From the NCBI GenBank assembly GCA_002030045.1, contig LQBI01000001.1, forward strand, positions 207,538 to 271,537: a stretch of DNA of 64,000 bases, in the 5' to 3' direction. Position numbers and translations under genes: made by a program. Positions 55,262 through 63,270 of this stretch are shown here, piece by piece. Source of the stretch: Candidatus Aegiribacteria sp. MLS_C (GTDB taxonomy: Bacteria > Fermentibacterota > Fermentibacteria > Fermentibacterales > JCC-6). Position 1 is the first letter of the stretch. The number at the start of each line of letters is the position of its first letter. Below the pieces are notes generated by a model, which worked only from the letters and a program-made list of their open reading frames with translations, did not search any database and was not told where the DNA came from.

Positions 55262-55975
55262 TTGAAGACCGTCACAGAGGGAAGTTTCTGGGAACACCTG
55301 GAGGAATTCCGGCGAAGGCTCTTCCTCGTCCTTGGGACGCTCACCGGGTTCGTGATTGCGGCCTTCGTCTTCAGCCGCAGGCTGATGGACCTGGTGCTGT
55401 CCAGGAGCCCGATCCCGCTTCGAACACTTGCCCCTTCGGAGGCCTTCTCCGCGCATCTCAACCTGTCCCTGGCCGCGGGTATGCTGGCGGCTTCCCCGGT
55501 AGTCTTCTACCAGTTCTGGAGGTTCGTCTCTCCCGGTCTCTACCGCAACGAACGCAGGAAGGCGGCGAAGGCTGCCGGGGCATGCGTCGCACTCTTCCTT
55601 GCGGGAGCCGCATTCGCCTGGTTCATGATGCTGGACCCCGCCATCACTGTATTCAGGAGCTTCGAGACCGGGAACGTGCAGGGGGCATGGAGCCTTGCAA
55701 ATTTCATCACCTTCCTCGGAAGGTTCATAATGATCTTCGCCGCCGCCTTTCAGCTCCCGGTGCTGGTGATGCTCCTGGTCAGCATGGGTATCGTGACTCC
55801 GGACACACTTGCCGCGTACAGGAGGCACATCATAGTGGGCCTGCTGGTGGTTGCCGCCATACTCACCCCTCCCGACCCGCTCACCCAGGTCATGCTGGCA
55901 CTCCCCCTCTACCTGCTGTTCGAGCTAAGCGTCCTCGCCGCAAGACTGGGCGGCCGCAGGAGGCATGGACAATGA
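55262..55975 (+). CDS. tatC: Sec-independent protein translocase TatC
   Basis: 237 aa, six membrane helices. Family marks: HLEEFRRRLFLVLG at the N-terminus (conserved Glu), PSEAFSAHLNLSLAAGMLAASPVVFYQFWRFVSPGLYRNERR (the TatC signature region) and FQLPVLVMLLVSMGIV. It recognises twin-arginine signals for folded-protein export. TatA/B genes are not here. The start is TTG 55262; an ATG 11 nt upstream opens only MKTV and a stop. The end overlaps the glycosyltransferase gene (ATGA). Confidence 0.94.
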   Translation: MKTVTEGSFWEHLEEFRRRLFLVLGTLTGFVIAAFVFSRRLMDLVLSRSPIPLRTLAPSEAFSAHLNLSLAAGMLAASPVVFYQFWRFVSPGLYRNERRKAAKAAGACVALFLAGAAFAWFMMLDPAITVFRSFETGNVQGAWSLANFITFLGRFIMIFAAAFQLPVLVMLLVSMGIVTPDTLAAYRRHIIVGLLVVAAILTPPDPLTQVMLALPLYLLFELSVLAARLGGRRRHGQ

Positions 55976-56697
55976 TCCCGGACGATCTCCGCAGAGCAGT
56001 GCCCCCCGGTACGGGAAGCGTGGAGGTCATCGTGCCGGTCTACAACGAGGAGGCAATCCTCAGGGGCCAGCTGGAGCCGGTACTGTGCGGGCTGCCGGAA
56101 GTCTTCCGCGTTCTGGCGGTGGAGAACGGCTCCACAGACTCGACACCGGAGATCCTCGAAGCACTCTCCGGCCGGTACGGGAACCTGGCCTTCATGTCCC
56201 TGCCGGAACCGAACTACGGTCTCGCCATGAAGCGGGGGCTGATGGCGGCCGATGCGGAGATAATCGTTGTGGACGATCTGGACGTCCTGGACCTGGACTT
56301 CTGGCGCAGGGGCCTGGATCTGCTGGCCGGCGGGAATGTGGACCTGGTACAGGGGTCCAAGGTACTTGCGGGAAAGGACGACAGGAGGCCCTTCGTCAGA
56401 AGGGCCGCCACACTGACCCTCACCTTCCTCCTAAGGAGGCTGCTTGGTTACGATGGTACTGACACCCACGGTCCCAAGGTGCTATGGAGAAGGTCGATAG
56501 AGGGTATTCCTGAAGAATGCCGCCTGGAGCTGGACATTTTTCCCACCGAGCTGGTGATAAGGGCTCAGAGAAGGGGGGTCAGGATAAGGGAGATCCCGAT
56601 ACACCTGAAGGAGATAAGGGAGACCCCGCTGCCGCTCCGCAGGAGGGTCCCCAGGGCGTTGCGCGATATCTGGAGGCTTCACAGGACGCTGGGCTGA
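55972..56697 (+). CDS. Family 2 glycosyltransferase (DPM1-like)
   Basis: 241 aa, no clear membrane helix. GT2 motifs: VEVIVPVYNEEAILRGQLEPVL (about 15-36), ENGSTDSTPEIL, GLAMKRGLMAADAEIIVVDDLDVLD (metal-binding Asp region) and RIREIPIHLKEI near the end. It resembles dolichol/undecaprenyl-phosphate sugar transferases. ATG 55972 overlaps the tatC stop. It is the last gene of the directon and faces the interrupted propeller gene. The stop and the opposite stop are 23 nt apart. Confidence 0.87.
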   Translation: MIPDDLRRAVPPGTGSVEVIVPVYNEEAILRGQLEPVLCGLPEVFRVLAVENGSTDSTPEILEALSGRYGNLAFMSLPEPNYGLAMKRGLMAADAEIIVVDDLDVLDLDFWRRGLDLLAGGNVDLVQGSKVLAGKDDRRPFVRRAATLTLTFLLRRLLGYDGTDTHGPKVLWRRSIEGIPEECRLELDIFPTELVIRAQRRGVRIREIPIHLKEIRETPLPLRRRVPRALRDIWRLHRTLG

Positions 56698-56720
56698 GCC
56701 CCGTGGCCCGTGACTGCTGA

Positions 56721-57701
56721 TCAGAGGCCTGTGAGTTTCAGGACCGAGACCGAGCCGCCTCCCGTGACCCTCGCGAAATACACCCCTGTCCGGGACCCTT
56801 CCGGATCACCGAACACGAAGCTTCCGTCGAACTCCCCGCCGCCGACCAGGGTCCCACTCAGATCGTAGATGCCTATGGAGGCGCCGTCGCCCCAGCCTTC
56901 ACCGGTTATGGTCACATGTCCCGAGAAGGGGTTGGCGGAGGCGTTCATGCATGGAGAAGGAACCGGTCCGGGGCCCTCGATGCCCTCGGTCAGGTCCACC
57001 CTGTATATCTTGTCATTCTCGATGTCGCTGACCCACAGGAAGCCCTCGTCGTCAATGGTCACGCCCCTCGCGCCGGGGAGCACGCTGCTGTCCAAGAAGT
57101 CTATCATCTGATCGTTCTGGTCGTAGAGGCGCATTGGCATGCTGGACCAGTCGGTGGCAACCCAGACGTTGCCTTCCGGCGTCATGGCGATGTCCCTTGT
57201 CTGGCTTCCGCCGGAGTAGTAGACCCAGGCGTACCTGGAGTATATCCCCGGAGCCACGTAGCGGTAGGTGGTGTTCTGGGCCCTTGAGCTTACGAACAGA
57301 TAACCACTGCAGTTGGCGCCTAGTCCCGTCACCGACGAGACGGGATTGCCTCAACCGCCGCACATGCCGACGGCGCCGAGGTATCCTCCGGAAGTGTCGT
57401 ACTTGTACACGTAACCGTTGGTGGCGTTGTTCCACGCCCCCACGTATACGTACCCGTTCTCCACGGCGAGACCGGTGCCGTAGTAACCGGTGGCTATGGC
57501 GGCGGTGAATGAACCGGTGACCTGGCCCGACGAGGGGTCCATGGCGTACACCATCTTGTTCACCGCGTCCAGCGCCCAGAGTGTTCCGCTCTCCCAGCCC
57601 AGGCCGGAAATGTCCCCGGCAGGGGAGTCGAAGGTCTCTACAATGCTCCTGGCCGGTGCCAGGGCGGCCAGCAGCAGTACGGCGAACAGGCTTCTCCTCA
57701 T
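56721..57701 (-). pseudogene. Secreted beta-propeller protein interrupted by an in-frame TGA
   Basis: One reading frame of 326 codons carries a signal peptide (MRRSLFAVLLLAALAPARS), propeller-like blades (GLGWESGTLWALDAVNKMVYA, GLAVENGYVYVGAWNN, ARGVTIDDEGFLWVSDIEND) and a C-terminal FlgD-like sorting domain (NASANPFSGHVTITGEG, GIYDLSGTLV). A single TGA at 57353-57351 follows MCGG. The frame is the same on both sides and similarity continues, so this is a nonsense mutation, a read error, or recoding. TGA is the normal stop in many neighbours. Selenocysteine seems unlikely in this setting. As read, two pieces of 116 and about 209 residues would result. Confidence 0.8.
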
Positions 57702-57754
57702 CGACTTTCCTCTTTCATGCTCGGGTCCCGCGGTACACCTGTCATGCAGGCGGT

Positions 57755-57783
57755 ATCATACCTGAACGGTAGGTAATGGAAAA
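57755..57783 (-). promoter_or_regulatory. Promoter for the interrupted propeller gene
   Basis: Minus-strand TTTTCC (57783-57778), 17-bp spacer, TATGAT (57760-57755), predicted leader of about 47 nt with AGAGGAAAG before ATG 57701. Confidence 0.4.
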
Positions 57784-57814
57784 CCCCGGCGCATGCAGGA
57801 GTTTCCCCCGCTTC

Positions 57815-57843
57815 TTGACCAGTGAACATATGTTCACTATTCT
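57815..57843 (+). promoter_or_regulatory. SOS-type promoter with LexA/DinR box in the spacer
   Basis: TTGACC (57815-57820), a 17-bp spacer and TATTCT (57838-57843). The spacer plus one base is a perfect 18-bp palindrome AGTGAACATATGTTCACT (57821-57838) whose core GAAC-N4-GTTC is the Gram-positive-type LexA (DinR/Cheo) box. A bound repressor would cover both promoter boxes. It drives the DUF6504-like gene and dinB. Confidence 0.75.
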
Positions 57844-57882
57844 ATGTGCCGCGGAGGGGAGAGGGGTGAAGGAGTCGGTACT

Positions 57883-58137
57883 TTGGTCACGAGGTACAAC
57901 GAGCCGGTGGAGATGATAGGCCATTTCTGCAGGGGCAGGGTCCGTCCATGCAGGTTCAGGTGGAACGGCAGGGTGTATCGCATATCCTCCGTATCCTCGC
58001 ACTGGGAGACCAGGGAGGGCGCCTACCCGCTTTACCATTACGTCGTCCGCACCAGGGGCGAGGACGTGTACGAAATCCACTTCGACACCTCCGATCTCTC
58101 CTGGACCCTGGACTTCCACTACTCCGAGAACGGCTGA
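57883..58137 (+). CDS. Small DUF6504-like protein upstream of dinB
   Basis: 84 aa from TTG 57883 (AAGGAG at 57869-57874). The ATG at 57844 abuts the -10 box and would be untranslated, so it is rejected. The sequence VTRYNEPVEMIGHFCRGRVRPCRFRWNGRVYRI... and VYEIHFDTSDLSWTLDFHY resembles DUF6504, a small domain found beside DNA polymerase IV/ImuB genes in Actinobacteria. Its position 10 nt before dinB and behind a LexA box supports a role with translesion polymerase. The exact function is unknown. Confidence 0.68.
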   Translation: MVTRYNEPVEMIGHFCRGRVRPCRFRWNGRVYRISSVSSHWETREGAYPLYHYVVRTRGEDVYEIHFDTSDLSWTLDFHYSENG

Positions 58138-58147
58138 GGAGGCTCCG

Positions 58148-59299
58148 GTGAGGGTCATATTCCACATAGACATGGACACCTACTTCGTATCGGTGGAACG
58201 TCTCTCCTTCCCGTGGCTCCGCGGCAGGCCGGTGATAGTGGGCGGCAGGACCCTCCGCTCGGTGGTGGCTTCCTGCAGCTACGAGGCCAGGGAGCTGGGG
58301 GTGAGGTCCGGCATGCCAATTGTGGACGCCATGCGGCTGGCTCCGGGTGCCGCGGTGATATCCGGCAGCCACGGCAGTTACTCCTCCTACACCAGGAGGA
58401 TACTCGAGGTTCTCCTCTCCCATTCACCGATAGTTGACCCGGCAAGCATAGACGAGGCTTTCATTGACGTCAGTGGGGTCATAGGCGGCGGGGAACCCCG
58501 GGAACTCGCCGGAAGGATACAGAGGGACATACTTGATACCACAGGGCTCTGGGCCAGCATCGGTATGGCGGAGAACAGGTTCCTGGCGAAGATGGCCTCG
58601 CGCAGGGCCAAGCCCCGGGGAATAACGGGGCTGGGTCCCGATGACATAGCCGATTTCCCGGTGGGAAGCATATGGGGGGTGGGACCTGCCACCCGGAGGC
58701 GTTTCCTGAGCCTGGGAATAGAGAGGATATCCCAGCTCAGGGGGTTCACCAGGCAGCAGCTGAAGGCCCTGCTGGGAAAGCACGGTGAAAGCCTGTACCT
58801 TCTCTGCAGGGGCATCGACGATTCTCCGGTGGTACCGGGGGACCTGTCACCTGACCCGCTTTCCATAAGCAACGAGCACACCTTCGGGACCGACGTCCTG
58901 GAACCCGAGGAATACCTGCCGGTGCTGGCAATGATGAGCCAGAAGGTGGCCAGGAGGGCGAGGGACGGAGGGCTGGCCGGAAGCACCGTCACCCTCAGGT
59001 ACAGGCTGAGCAACCTGCAGAGGCGCAGCAGGTCCAGGACCCTCCCCTGTCAAACCGACAGCGCCAGGGTGATCTACACCGCAGCCCGTGACCTGGCCCG
59101 CGAGGCGGTCACCTCGCGGATCAGACTGATAGGTGTCTGCCTCAGCGCCCTCACCGACGGGGCCGACAGACAAATGGACATTTTCGGCCGGCGCAACGGC
59201 CTGGTCGACTGTGTGGTGGACCTCATCCGCCGTCGCTACGGAGAGGGGTCGGTGACCTGCGGAAGGACACTTGCACATACTCCACGGGCCGCCGTATGA
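58148..59299 (+). CDS. dinB: DNA polymerase IV (Y-family)
   Basis: 383 aa. Translesion polymerase. Catalytic carboxylates: HIDMDTYFVSVE (D8) and ASIDEAFIDVSG (D102, E103); SIGMAENRFLAKMASRRAKPRG and GVGPATRRRFLSLGIERISQLRG are the palm and helix-hairpin-helix blocks; little-finger residues follow. The C-terminal beta-clamp motif is less clear (QMDIFGRRN is close to QLxLF). GTG 58148 has GAGGAGG upstream, 10 nt after the DUF6504-like gene. Likely SOS-induced through the box at 57821-57838. Confidence 0.94.
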   Translation: MRVIFHIDMDTYFVSVERLSFPWLRGRPVIVGGRTLRSVVASCSYEARELGVRSGMPIVDAMRLAPGAAVISGSHGSYSSYTRRILEVLLSHSPIVDPASIDEAFIDVSGVIGGGEPRELAGRIQRDILDTTGLWASIGMAENRFLAKMASRRAKPRGITGLGPDDIADFPVGSIWGVGPATRRRFLSLGIERISQLRGFTRQQLKALLGKHGESLYLLCRGIDDSPVVPGDLSPDPLSISNEHTFGTDVLEPEEYLPVLAMMSQKVARRARDGGLAGSTVTLRYRLSNLQRRSRSRTLPCQTDSARVIYTAARDLAREAVTSRIRLIGVCLSALTDGADRQMDIFGRRNGLVDCVVDLIRRRYGEGSVTCGRTLAHTPRAAV

Positions 59300-59340
59300 T
59301 GCTGCATGAAACGGCTGGTGCCTGCCGAGAGGAGCGAAGC

Positions 59341-60138
59341 ATGCCGGATGAGACCCGGGGGTACGAGGTCCGCGTCGGGACCTCGGGCTACAGTTTCCCC
59401 GACTGGGTGGGCCCATTCTACCCGAAGGGCATTGATAAGGGAAGGATGCTGAATTACTACTGCGGCTTCTTTCGGACCGTGGAGATAAACAGCACCTACT
59501 ACCGGACAATGCACCCGAAGGTTTCCCGTAACATGGTCGAAAAGACTCCGGAGGATTTCAGGTTCCTGGTGAAGCTCCATTCCAGCATGACCCACTCGCG
59601 TGACGCCGATGGCGGCCAGTGGAACGAGTACCACAGGATGCTGGGACCCTTCATCGAGAGCGGCAAGCTCTCGGGGCTGCTGGCGCAGTTCCCATATTCA
59701 TTCAAGCCTTCCGAGAAGGCGGTGCGCTATGTCGAGGAACTCAACGCCAGGACGGGTGACGTCCCTCTCGCAGCGGAGTTCCGTTACGACGGCTGGTACG
59801 ACGGGGACATACTGCGAAGGCTGAGCGACGGAGGGATGGCGCTTGTTTCGGTGGACCTGCCCAGACTTCCGCACCTTCCTCCCCCGGTTCCCATCTCAGG
59901 GAAACCCTTCGGCTACCTGAGGCTTCACGGCAGGAACGGTTCCCAGTGGTGGGAAGGCGGGCCTCTCAGGTATGATTACTCGTACAGCGACGGGGAACTG
60001 GAGGCGTGGTTCCCCGCTATAGACAGGCTGGGCGGTGAATCAGGGACCGTCTACGTAATGTTCAACAACTGCCATTTCGGACAGGCAGCGAGGAACGCCA
60101 TGAGGCTGAAGGAACTGTTCAGGGGAGAGGTAACATGA
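59341..60138 (+). CDS. DUF72 (YecE-like) protein
   Basis: 265 aa, TIM-barrel DUF72. Family blocks: VRVGTSGYSFPDWVGPFYPKG, YYCGFFRTVEINSTYYRT, FLVKLHSSMTH, GLLAQFPYSFKPSE, LAAEFRYDGWYDG, GYLRLHGRNG, and YVMFNNCHFGQAARNA. Function is unknown; structures suggest metal-dependent nuclease- or hydrolase-like barrels. DUF72 genes often sit near DNA-repair genes, and here it lies behind dinB. ATG 59341 has GAGAGGAG upstream; the earlier ATGs lack it. Confidence 0.9.
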   Translation: MPDETRGYEVRVGTSGYSFPDWVGPFYPKGIDKGRMLNYYCGFFRTVEINSTYYRTMHPKVSRNMVEKTPEDFRFLVKLHSSMTHSRDADGGQWNEYHRMLGPFIESGKLSGLLAQFPYSFKPSEKAVRYVEELNARTGDVPLAAEFRYDGWYDGDILRRLSDGGMALVSVDLPRLPHLPPPVPISGKPFGYLRLHGRNGSQWWEGGPLRYDYSYSDGELEAWFPAIDRLGGESGTVYVMFNNCHFGQAARNAMRLKELFRGEVT

Positions 60139-61106
60139 AAAGAATCACCGTGCTGAAAGCTCTGACGCTGTCCTCCGTAATGATCCTTCCGCTGGGCTGC
60201 GGTGTGACCGGCCCCGACATGTCCGTGGATTTCCCCTTCTACTTCCTTCAGGACGTGTCCACCGCGACCCTTCCCATGCACTGCTGCTACCTCGGCTCCG
60301 GCGATGACGGCGTGGCAGCCTCCGACAGCGTCTATTTCATCGACTACCAGCAGGGTTACTGCCTTGCGAAGGTGGGGGTCCAGGGTTATTCTGTGGAGGA
60401 CGTGGCGGCAACCGCAGAGGGAGGATACGCCATGGCCCTCTGCGGCAACCTGCTGTTCTACATAAGCGACGGGACCTATGTGGTCCATGACCCGGTCCCC
60501 CTGGGTTCCTACGGCAGGTTCCTGCTCACCGACCCCGTAGGCGGGAGCTGGCACGTCTACTCGGTGGGGGCCGACGGGACCATCACCACGATCAATACTC
60601 AATCATGGGACGTGGTGGCCGTTGATGACCCACCGGACCTGGAGGATCCTGTGGCAGCCGCAATATCCGCTGGCGGTACTGCGATCTTCGTAGCCGACGG
60701 CAGCGACGACACGATCAGGAAGATCTCCACCGGTGACCTGGGGACCGTAGTTGCGGAATGTCATGTGCCCGGTGGTGTTGCGGACATGTACGCGGGAGCC
60801 GGCAACCTCGTGTACGCAGCTGCCGATTCTCTGAGCGAGATCTGGGCGGTGGATACAGGCTCATGCCAGCCCTACGAAACCTATGACATCTCGAGCCCTG
60901 CACTGGCCGTGGCGGTGACCCCCGACGGAGGCTACATCTACATTGCCCACCAGAGCGGCGGTCTGACCGTCATAAGTGCTGAGAACGGGGAGGTGGAGGC
61001 ATCCTCCTCCAGCTACGGAACGGTCTACGACATGGCTGTGAACGGAAGCGGGAGCAGGACTCTGATCTGCTCCAATCTCGGCAAGATCATAACCCTCGAG
61101 AAGTAG
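60135..61106 (+). CDS. Lipoprotein with beta-propeller-like repeats
   Basis: 323 aa. The signal peptide ends in MILPLGC (lipobox, Cys22 or so). The mature protein has repeating WD40/YVTN-like blades (VEDVAATAEGGYAMALCGNL, AAAISAGGTAIFVADGSDDT, ALAVAVTPDGGYIYIAHQSG, VYDMAVNGSGSRTLICSNLG). ATG 60135 overlaps the DUF72 stop (ATGA). The seven or so blades may form one propeller bound at the membrane. Its place behind repair genes appears to be operon chance. Confidence 0.8.
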   Translation: MKRITVLKALTLSSVMILPLGCGVTGPDMSVDFPFYFLQDVSTATLPMHCCYLGSGDDGVAASDSVYFIDYQQGYCLAKVGVQGYSVEDVAATAEGGYAMALCGNLLFYISDGTYVVHDPVPLGSYGRFLLTDPVGGSWHVYSVGADGTITTINTQSWDVVAVDDPPDLEDPVAAAISAGGTAIFVADGSDDTIRKISTGDLGTVVAECHVPGGVADMYAGAGNLVYAAADSLSEIWAVDTGSCQPYETYDISSPALAVAVTPDGGYIYIAHQSGGLTVISAENGEVEASSSSYGTVYDMAVNGSGSRTLICSNLGKIITLEK

Positions 61107-61129
61107 GTCCGGCAGCGATGCTCGCCTTC

Positions 61130-61254
61130 CGGTCCTCCGTCCCCGGACCGCCGTCATGGAAGTTTCGCGGGAAACTTCCGGGAGGGGGCCGCCGTTGTGT
61201 TCCGGCCCCTTTCCGGGAGCAGCCGGAAGGCTGGGTCCCATGGGCAGGTGGACC
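61130..61254. ncRNA. Structured intergenic segment, possible RNA element
   Basis: Four or five hairpins follow one another in the gap 61107-61328: a 6-bp stem 61130-61135/61145-61150; a perfect 9-bp stem 61158-61166/61171-61179 with loop GCGG; a 14-bp stem with two G-U pairs 61178-61191/61203-61216; a 5-bp stem with a GGAA tetraloop 61220-61224/61229-61233; and GGTCC/GGACC at 61234-61238/61250-61254. No known RNA family was recognised. It could be an sRNA, a 5' element of the AlkD-like gene, or a transcript-end structure. Confidence 0.4.
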
Positions 61255-61328
61255 GGGGAGAGACTGGATGGGTGCGGGCACCTGATGGACGGTATTCCGG
61301 AGCAGGGACTGTCGGAGGTGTTCCTGGA

Positions 61329-62051
61329 ATGATCGGAGACGGAGTGCTGGAGGCTATCGGCGAGGAGCTGAGGAAGCACGCCGATCCGGAAAGGGCCGAG
61401 TCTCACATGAGGTTCTTCAGGACCGGACCCGGCCAGTACGGCGAGGGAGACCGGTTCCTCGGAGTGAGGGTTCCGCACATACGTTCCGCCGTGAAGGCCT
61501 TCAGGGGTCTGACACCGGACCACTGCGGCCGTCTTCTCGGATCGCCGTGGCACGAGGAGAGACTGTTCGCCCTGCTTTCGATGGTCGACCTCTTCGAAAG
61601 GGGTGACGAGGATCCCAGGGAGGCTGTCTACAGTCTATACATGGCCAGCACCGACAGGGTGAACAGCTGGGATCTGGTGGACCTCTCCGCGCCGGGTATA
61701 CCCGGAGCCCGGCTCTTCCACAGGGACAGGTCGCCACTGTACGAACTGGCCCGGAACGGGCACCTCTGGGAGAGGAGGATAGCCGTGGTGGCCACCCACT
61801 ACTTCATACGCAGGAACGACTTCGACGATACCCTGGGAATATCGGAGGTCCTTCTGAAGGACGGCCACGACCTGATACACAAGGCGGTGGGCTGGATGCT
61901 GCGTGAAGTGGGCAAGAGGGACCTGGCCGCCGAGGAGAGCTTCCTGAAGATCCACTGCCGCGAAATGCCCAGGACCATGCTCCGTTACGCGATAGAGAGG
62001 TTCCCGCAGGAGAGGAGACTGGCGTACATGGAAGGACGCCATTCGGAGTAG
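61329..62051 (+). CDS. AlkD-like DNA alkylation repair (HEAT-like) protein
   Basis: 240 aa, the normal size for AlkC/AlkD-family glycosylases that excise alkylated bases without base flipping. HEAT-like helices run throughout; GVRVPHIRSAVKAFRGL, HEERLFALLSMVDLFERG, DRVNSWDLVDLSAPG (the Trp/Asp substrate site) and LWERRIAVVATHYFIRRNDFDD match the family. It is the last gene of the possible repair unit behind dinB, although a 222-nt structured gap precedes it. ATG 61329 has GGAGG at 61314-61318; the longer upstream frame crosses the structured gap. Confidence 0.88.
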   Translation: MIGDGVLEAIGEELRKHADPERAESHMRFFRTGPGQYGEGDRFLGVRVPHIRSAVKAFRGLTPDHCGRLLGSPWHEERLFALLSMVDLFERGDEDPREAVYSLYMASTDRVNSWDLVDLSAPGIPGARLFHRDRSPLYELARNGHLWERRIAVVATHYFIRRNDFDDTLGISEVLLKDGHDLIHKAVGWMLREVGKRDLAAEESFLKIHCREMPRTMLRYAIERFPQERRLAYMEGRHSE

Positions 62052-62308
62052 CTGGAGTCATCCATCGTACTTTACGCGGTCCCGGCCCCTGTCCGCAGCC
62101 CGGTCATGGTCCATGACCCCGTCATCGCCGCGGGCAGCGGCAGCAGGAGGCGAGTCCTCGACACGGTACCCGTCATCGTATATACGGATCAATCTATAAA
62201 ATGCTTAACAGTATCATGGTGAACGGTTTATTGGTTTATTCGGACCTAGCATGGCACTTGCCTGCCCGTCCCCTCCGAAACCCTATTAACCGGGGAGGAT
62301 TCATTTAC
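62052..62308. other. 257-nt gap with palindrome and AT-rich promoter-like region
   Basis: GC-rich first half includes the palindrome GGTCATGGTCCATGACC (62102-62118) and a GCCGC/GCGGC stem near 62127-62143. The second half is AT-rich with TATAAAAT at 62193-62200, a possible -10 for the downstream gene, but no good -35 was found. No gene is supported here. Confidence 0.5.
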
Positions 62309-63061
62309 ATGAAGTCAGGAGGTCCTGAGGTGTTCACGAGGACCGGCAGCGCGGACTTACGCGATGGTTCGGGACCTTCCGCCGTGGAAAGACCGAGCCA
62401 CGGCTCCTTCTCCACGCCCTTCGGAGAGCTTTTCATTGTGTGCACCGGGATGCGCGATTCCCCTGAGGACCTCCTGGCGGGGAGGATCACTTTCGAGATC
62501 GTGAGACGGGTGTTCACATCCATTCATGACAGGTTGCCGGAGGAGCTTTTCAGGGATTCGGTAAAGGAAGCCAACGACACGCTCTACGAAAGGACCGGAA
62601 TGGGAATAAGCCCCCATGGACATGGCGTGGACCTTGCCGCGGCACTTTTCGATACCGGCGACAGAAAGACCGGCCTGATGTGCCATGTCGGTAGCAGCCG
62701 CATATACAGGGTGAGGAACGGTGCGGTCTCGAGGCTGACACAGGATCACGTGATACCGGGGGGTCCCTTCTTCAGGGATCCCGAAGAGGCTTACTACGAG
62801 AAGCTCACCGGAGGGCGCAGGCTCGTAACCCGGACTATCGGCTCCAGGAGGGAGGTCGAACCGCAGATCGGTGGCTTTGACCTCCTGCAGGGTGACAGGT
62901 ACGTAATAGCGGCAGGATGTCCTCCGGGAAGCCTGGCAGCCCGCGACCTGCTGGCCTTCAGGTCCCGGGGAACGGAATGCTGTGCCATGATGATCAGTGA
63001 CCTCGTGAGGGCGAGGATAACGGACAGCCTGCCCGTCATCCAGGTGGTGGACCTGGAGTAG
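62309..63061 (+). CDS. PP2C-like protein phosphatase homologue with metal ligands lost
   Basis: 250 aa. The order of PPM/PP2C motifs is clear but key Asp residues are changed: FIVCTGMRDSPEDLLAG stands for VaDGMGGh...aG, MCHVGSSRIYRVRNGAVSRLTQDHV for vGDSRaYl.r.g.l.qLT.DHs, and YVIAAGCPPGS for LL.SDGL. Thus at least three Asp metal ligands are Thr, Ser and Gly, and catalysis is unlikely. ATG 62309 has GGGGAGG ten bases ahead. It could act as a binding or regulatory module; compare the pseudokinase at 185. Confidence 0.72.
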   Translation: MKSGGPEVFTRTGSADLRDGSGPSAVERPSHGSFSTPFGELFIVCTGMRDSPEDLLAGRITFEIVRRVFTSIHDRLPEELFRDSVKEANDTLYERTGMGISPHGHGVDLAAALFDTGDRKTGLMCHVGSSRIYRVRNGAVSRLTQDHVIPGGPFFRDPEEAYYEKLTGGRRLVTRTIGSRREVEPQIGGFDLLQGDRYVIAAGCPPGSLAARDLLAFRSRGTECCAMMISDLVRARITDSLPVIQVVDLE

Positions 63062-63270
63062 GGGTCAGGTTTGTTATCTGGATTGCCATTTACAAAATTA
63101 ATATGAATCATAAACAGAGTATCACGGGATCGGACATGATCCGAAGCGGGCCGCACCTGCCTTTCGAAGACCATTGCATTCGTACTGCTGCTGGTCGTCC
63201 TCGGAATAGGGTTCTGCAGGACGGGACCATGGAGGGAAGACCGAAGGACCTTTGCAGTACCCGACCCCCG
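63062..63270. other. Gap between convergent genes
   Basis: 209 nt. Starts with GGGGTCAGG and an AT-rich stretch (63083-63118), then a stem GGATC/GATCC near 63127-63142. A plus-strand frame at about 63160-63230 reads like a signal peptide (KTIAFVLLLVVLGIGFC) but lacks a start codon; it may be a decayed gene start. No terminator with a T-run was found. Confidence 0.45.

Noticed and set aside
55582-56697. 371-residue frame ending in the glycosyltransferase
   Set aside because: The front part overlaps tatC in another frame; GT2 homology begins at ATG 55972.
57844-57846. ATG start for the DUF6504-like gene
   Set aside because: It abuts the -10 box, so it would not be in the transcript; TTG 57883 has AAGGAG and the conserved domain starts right there.
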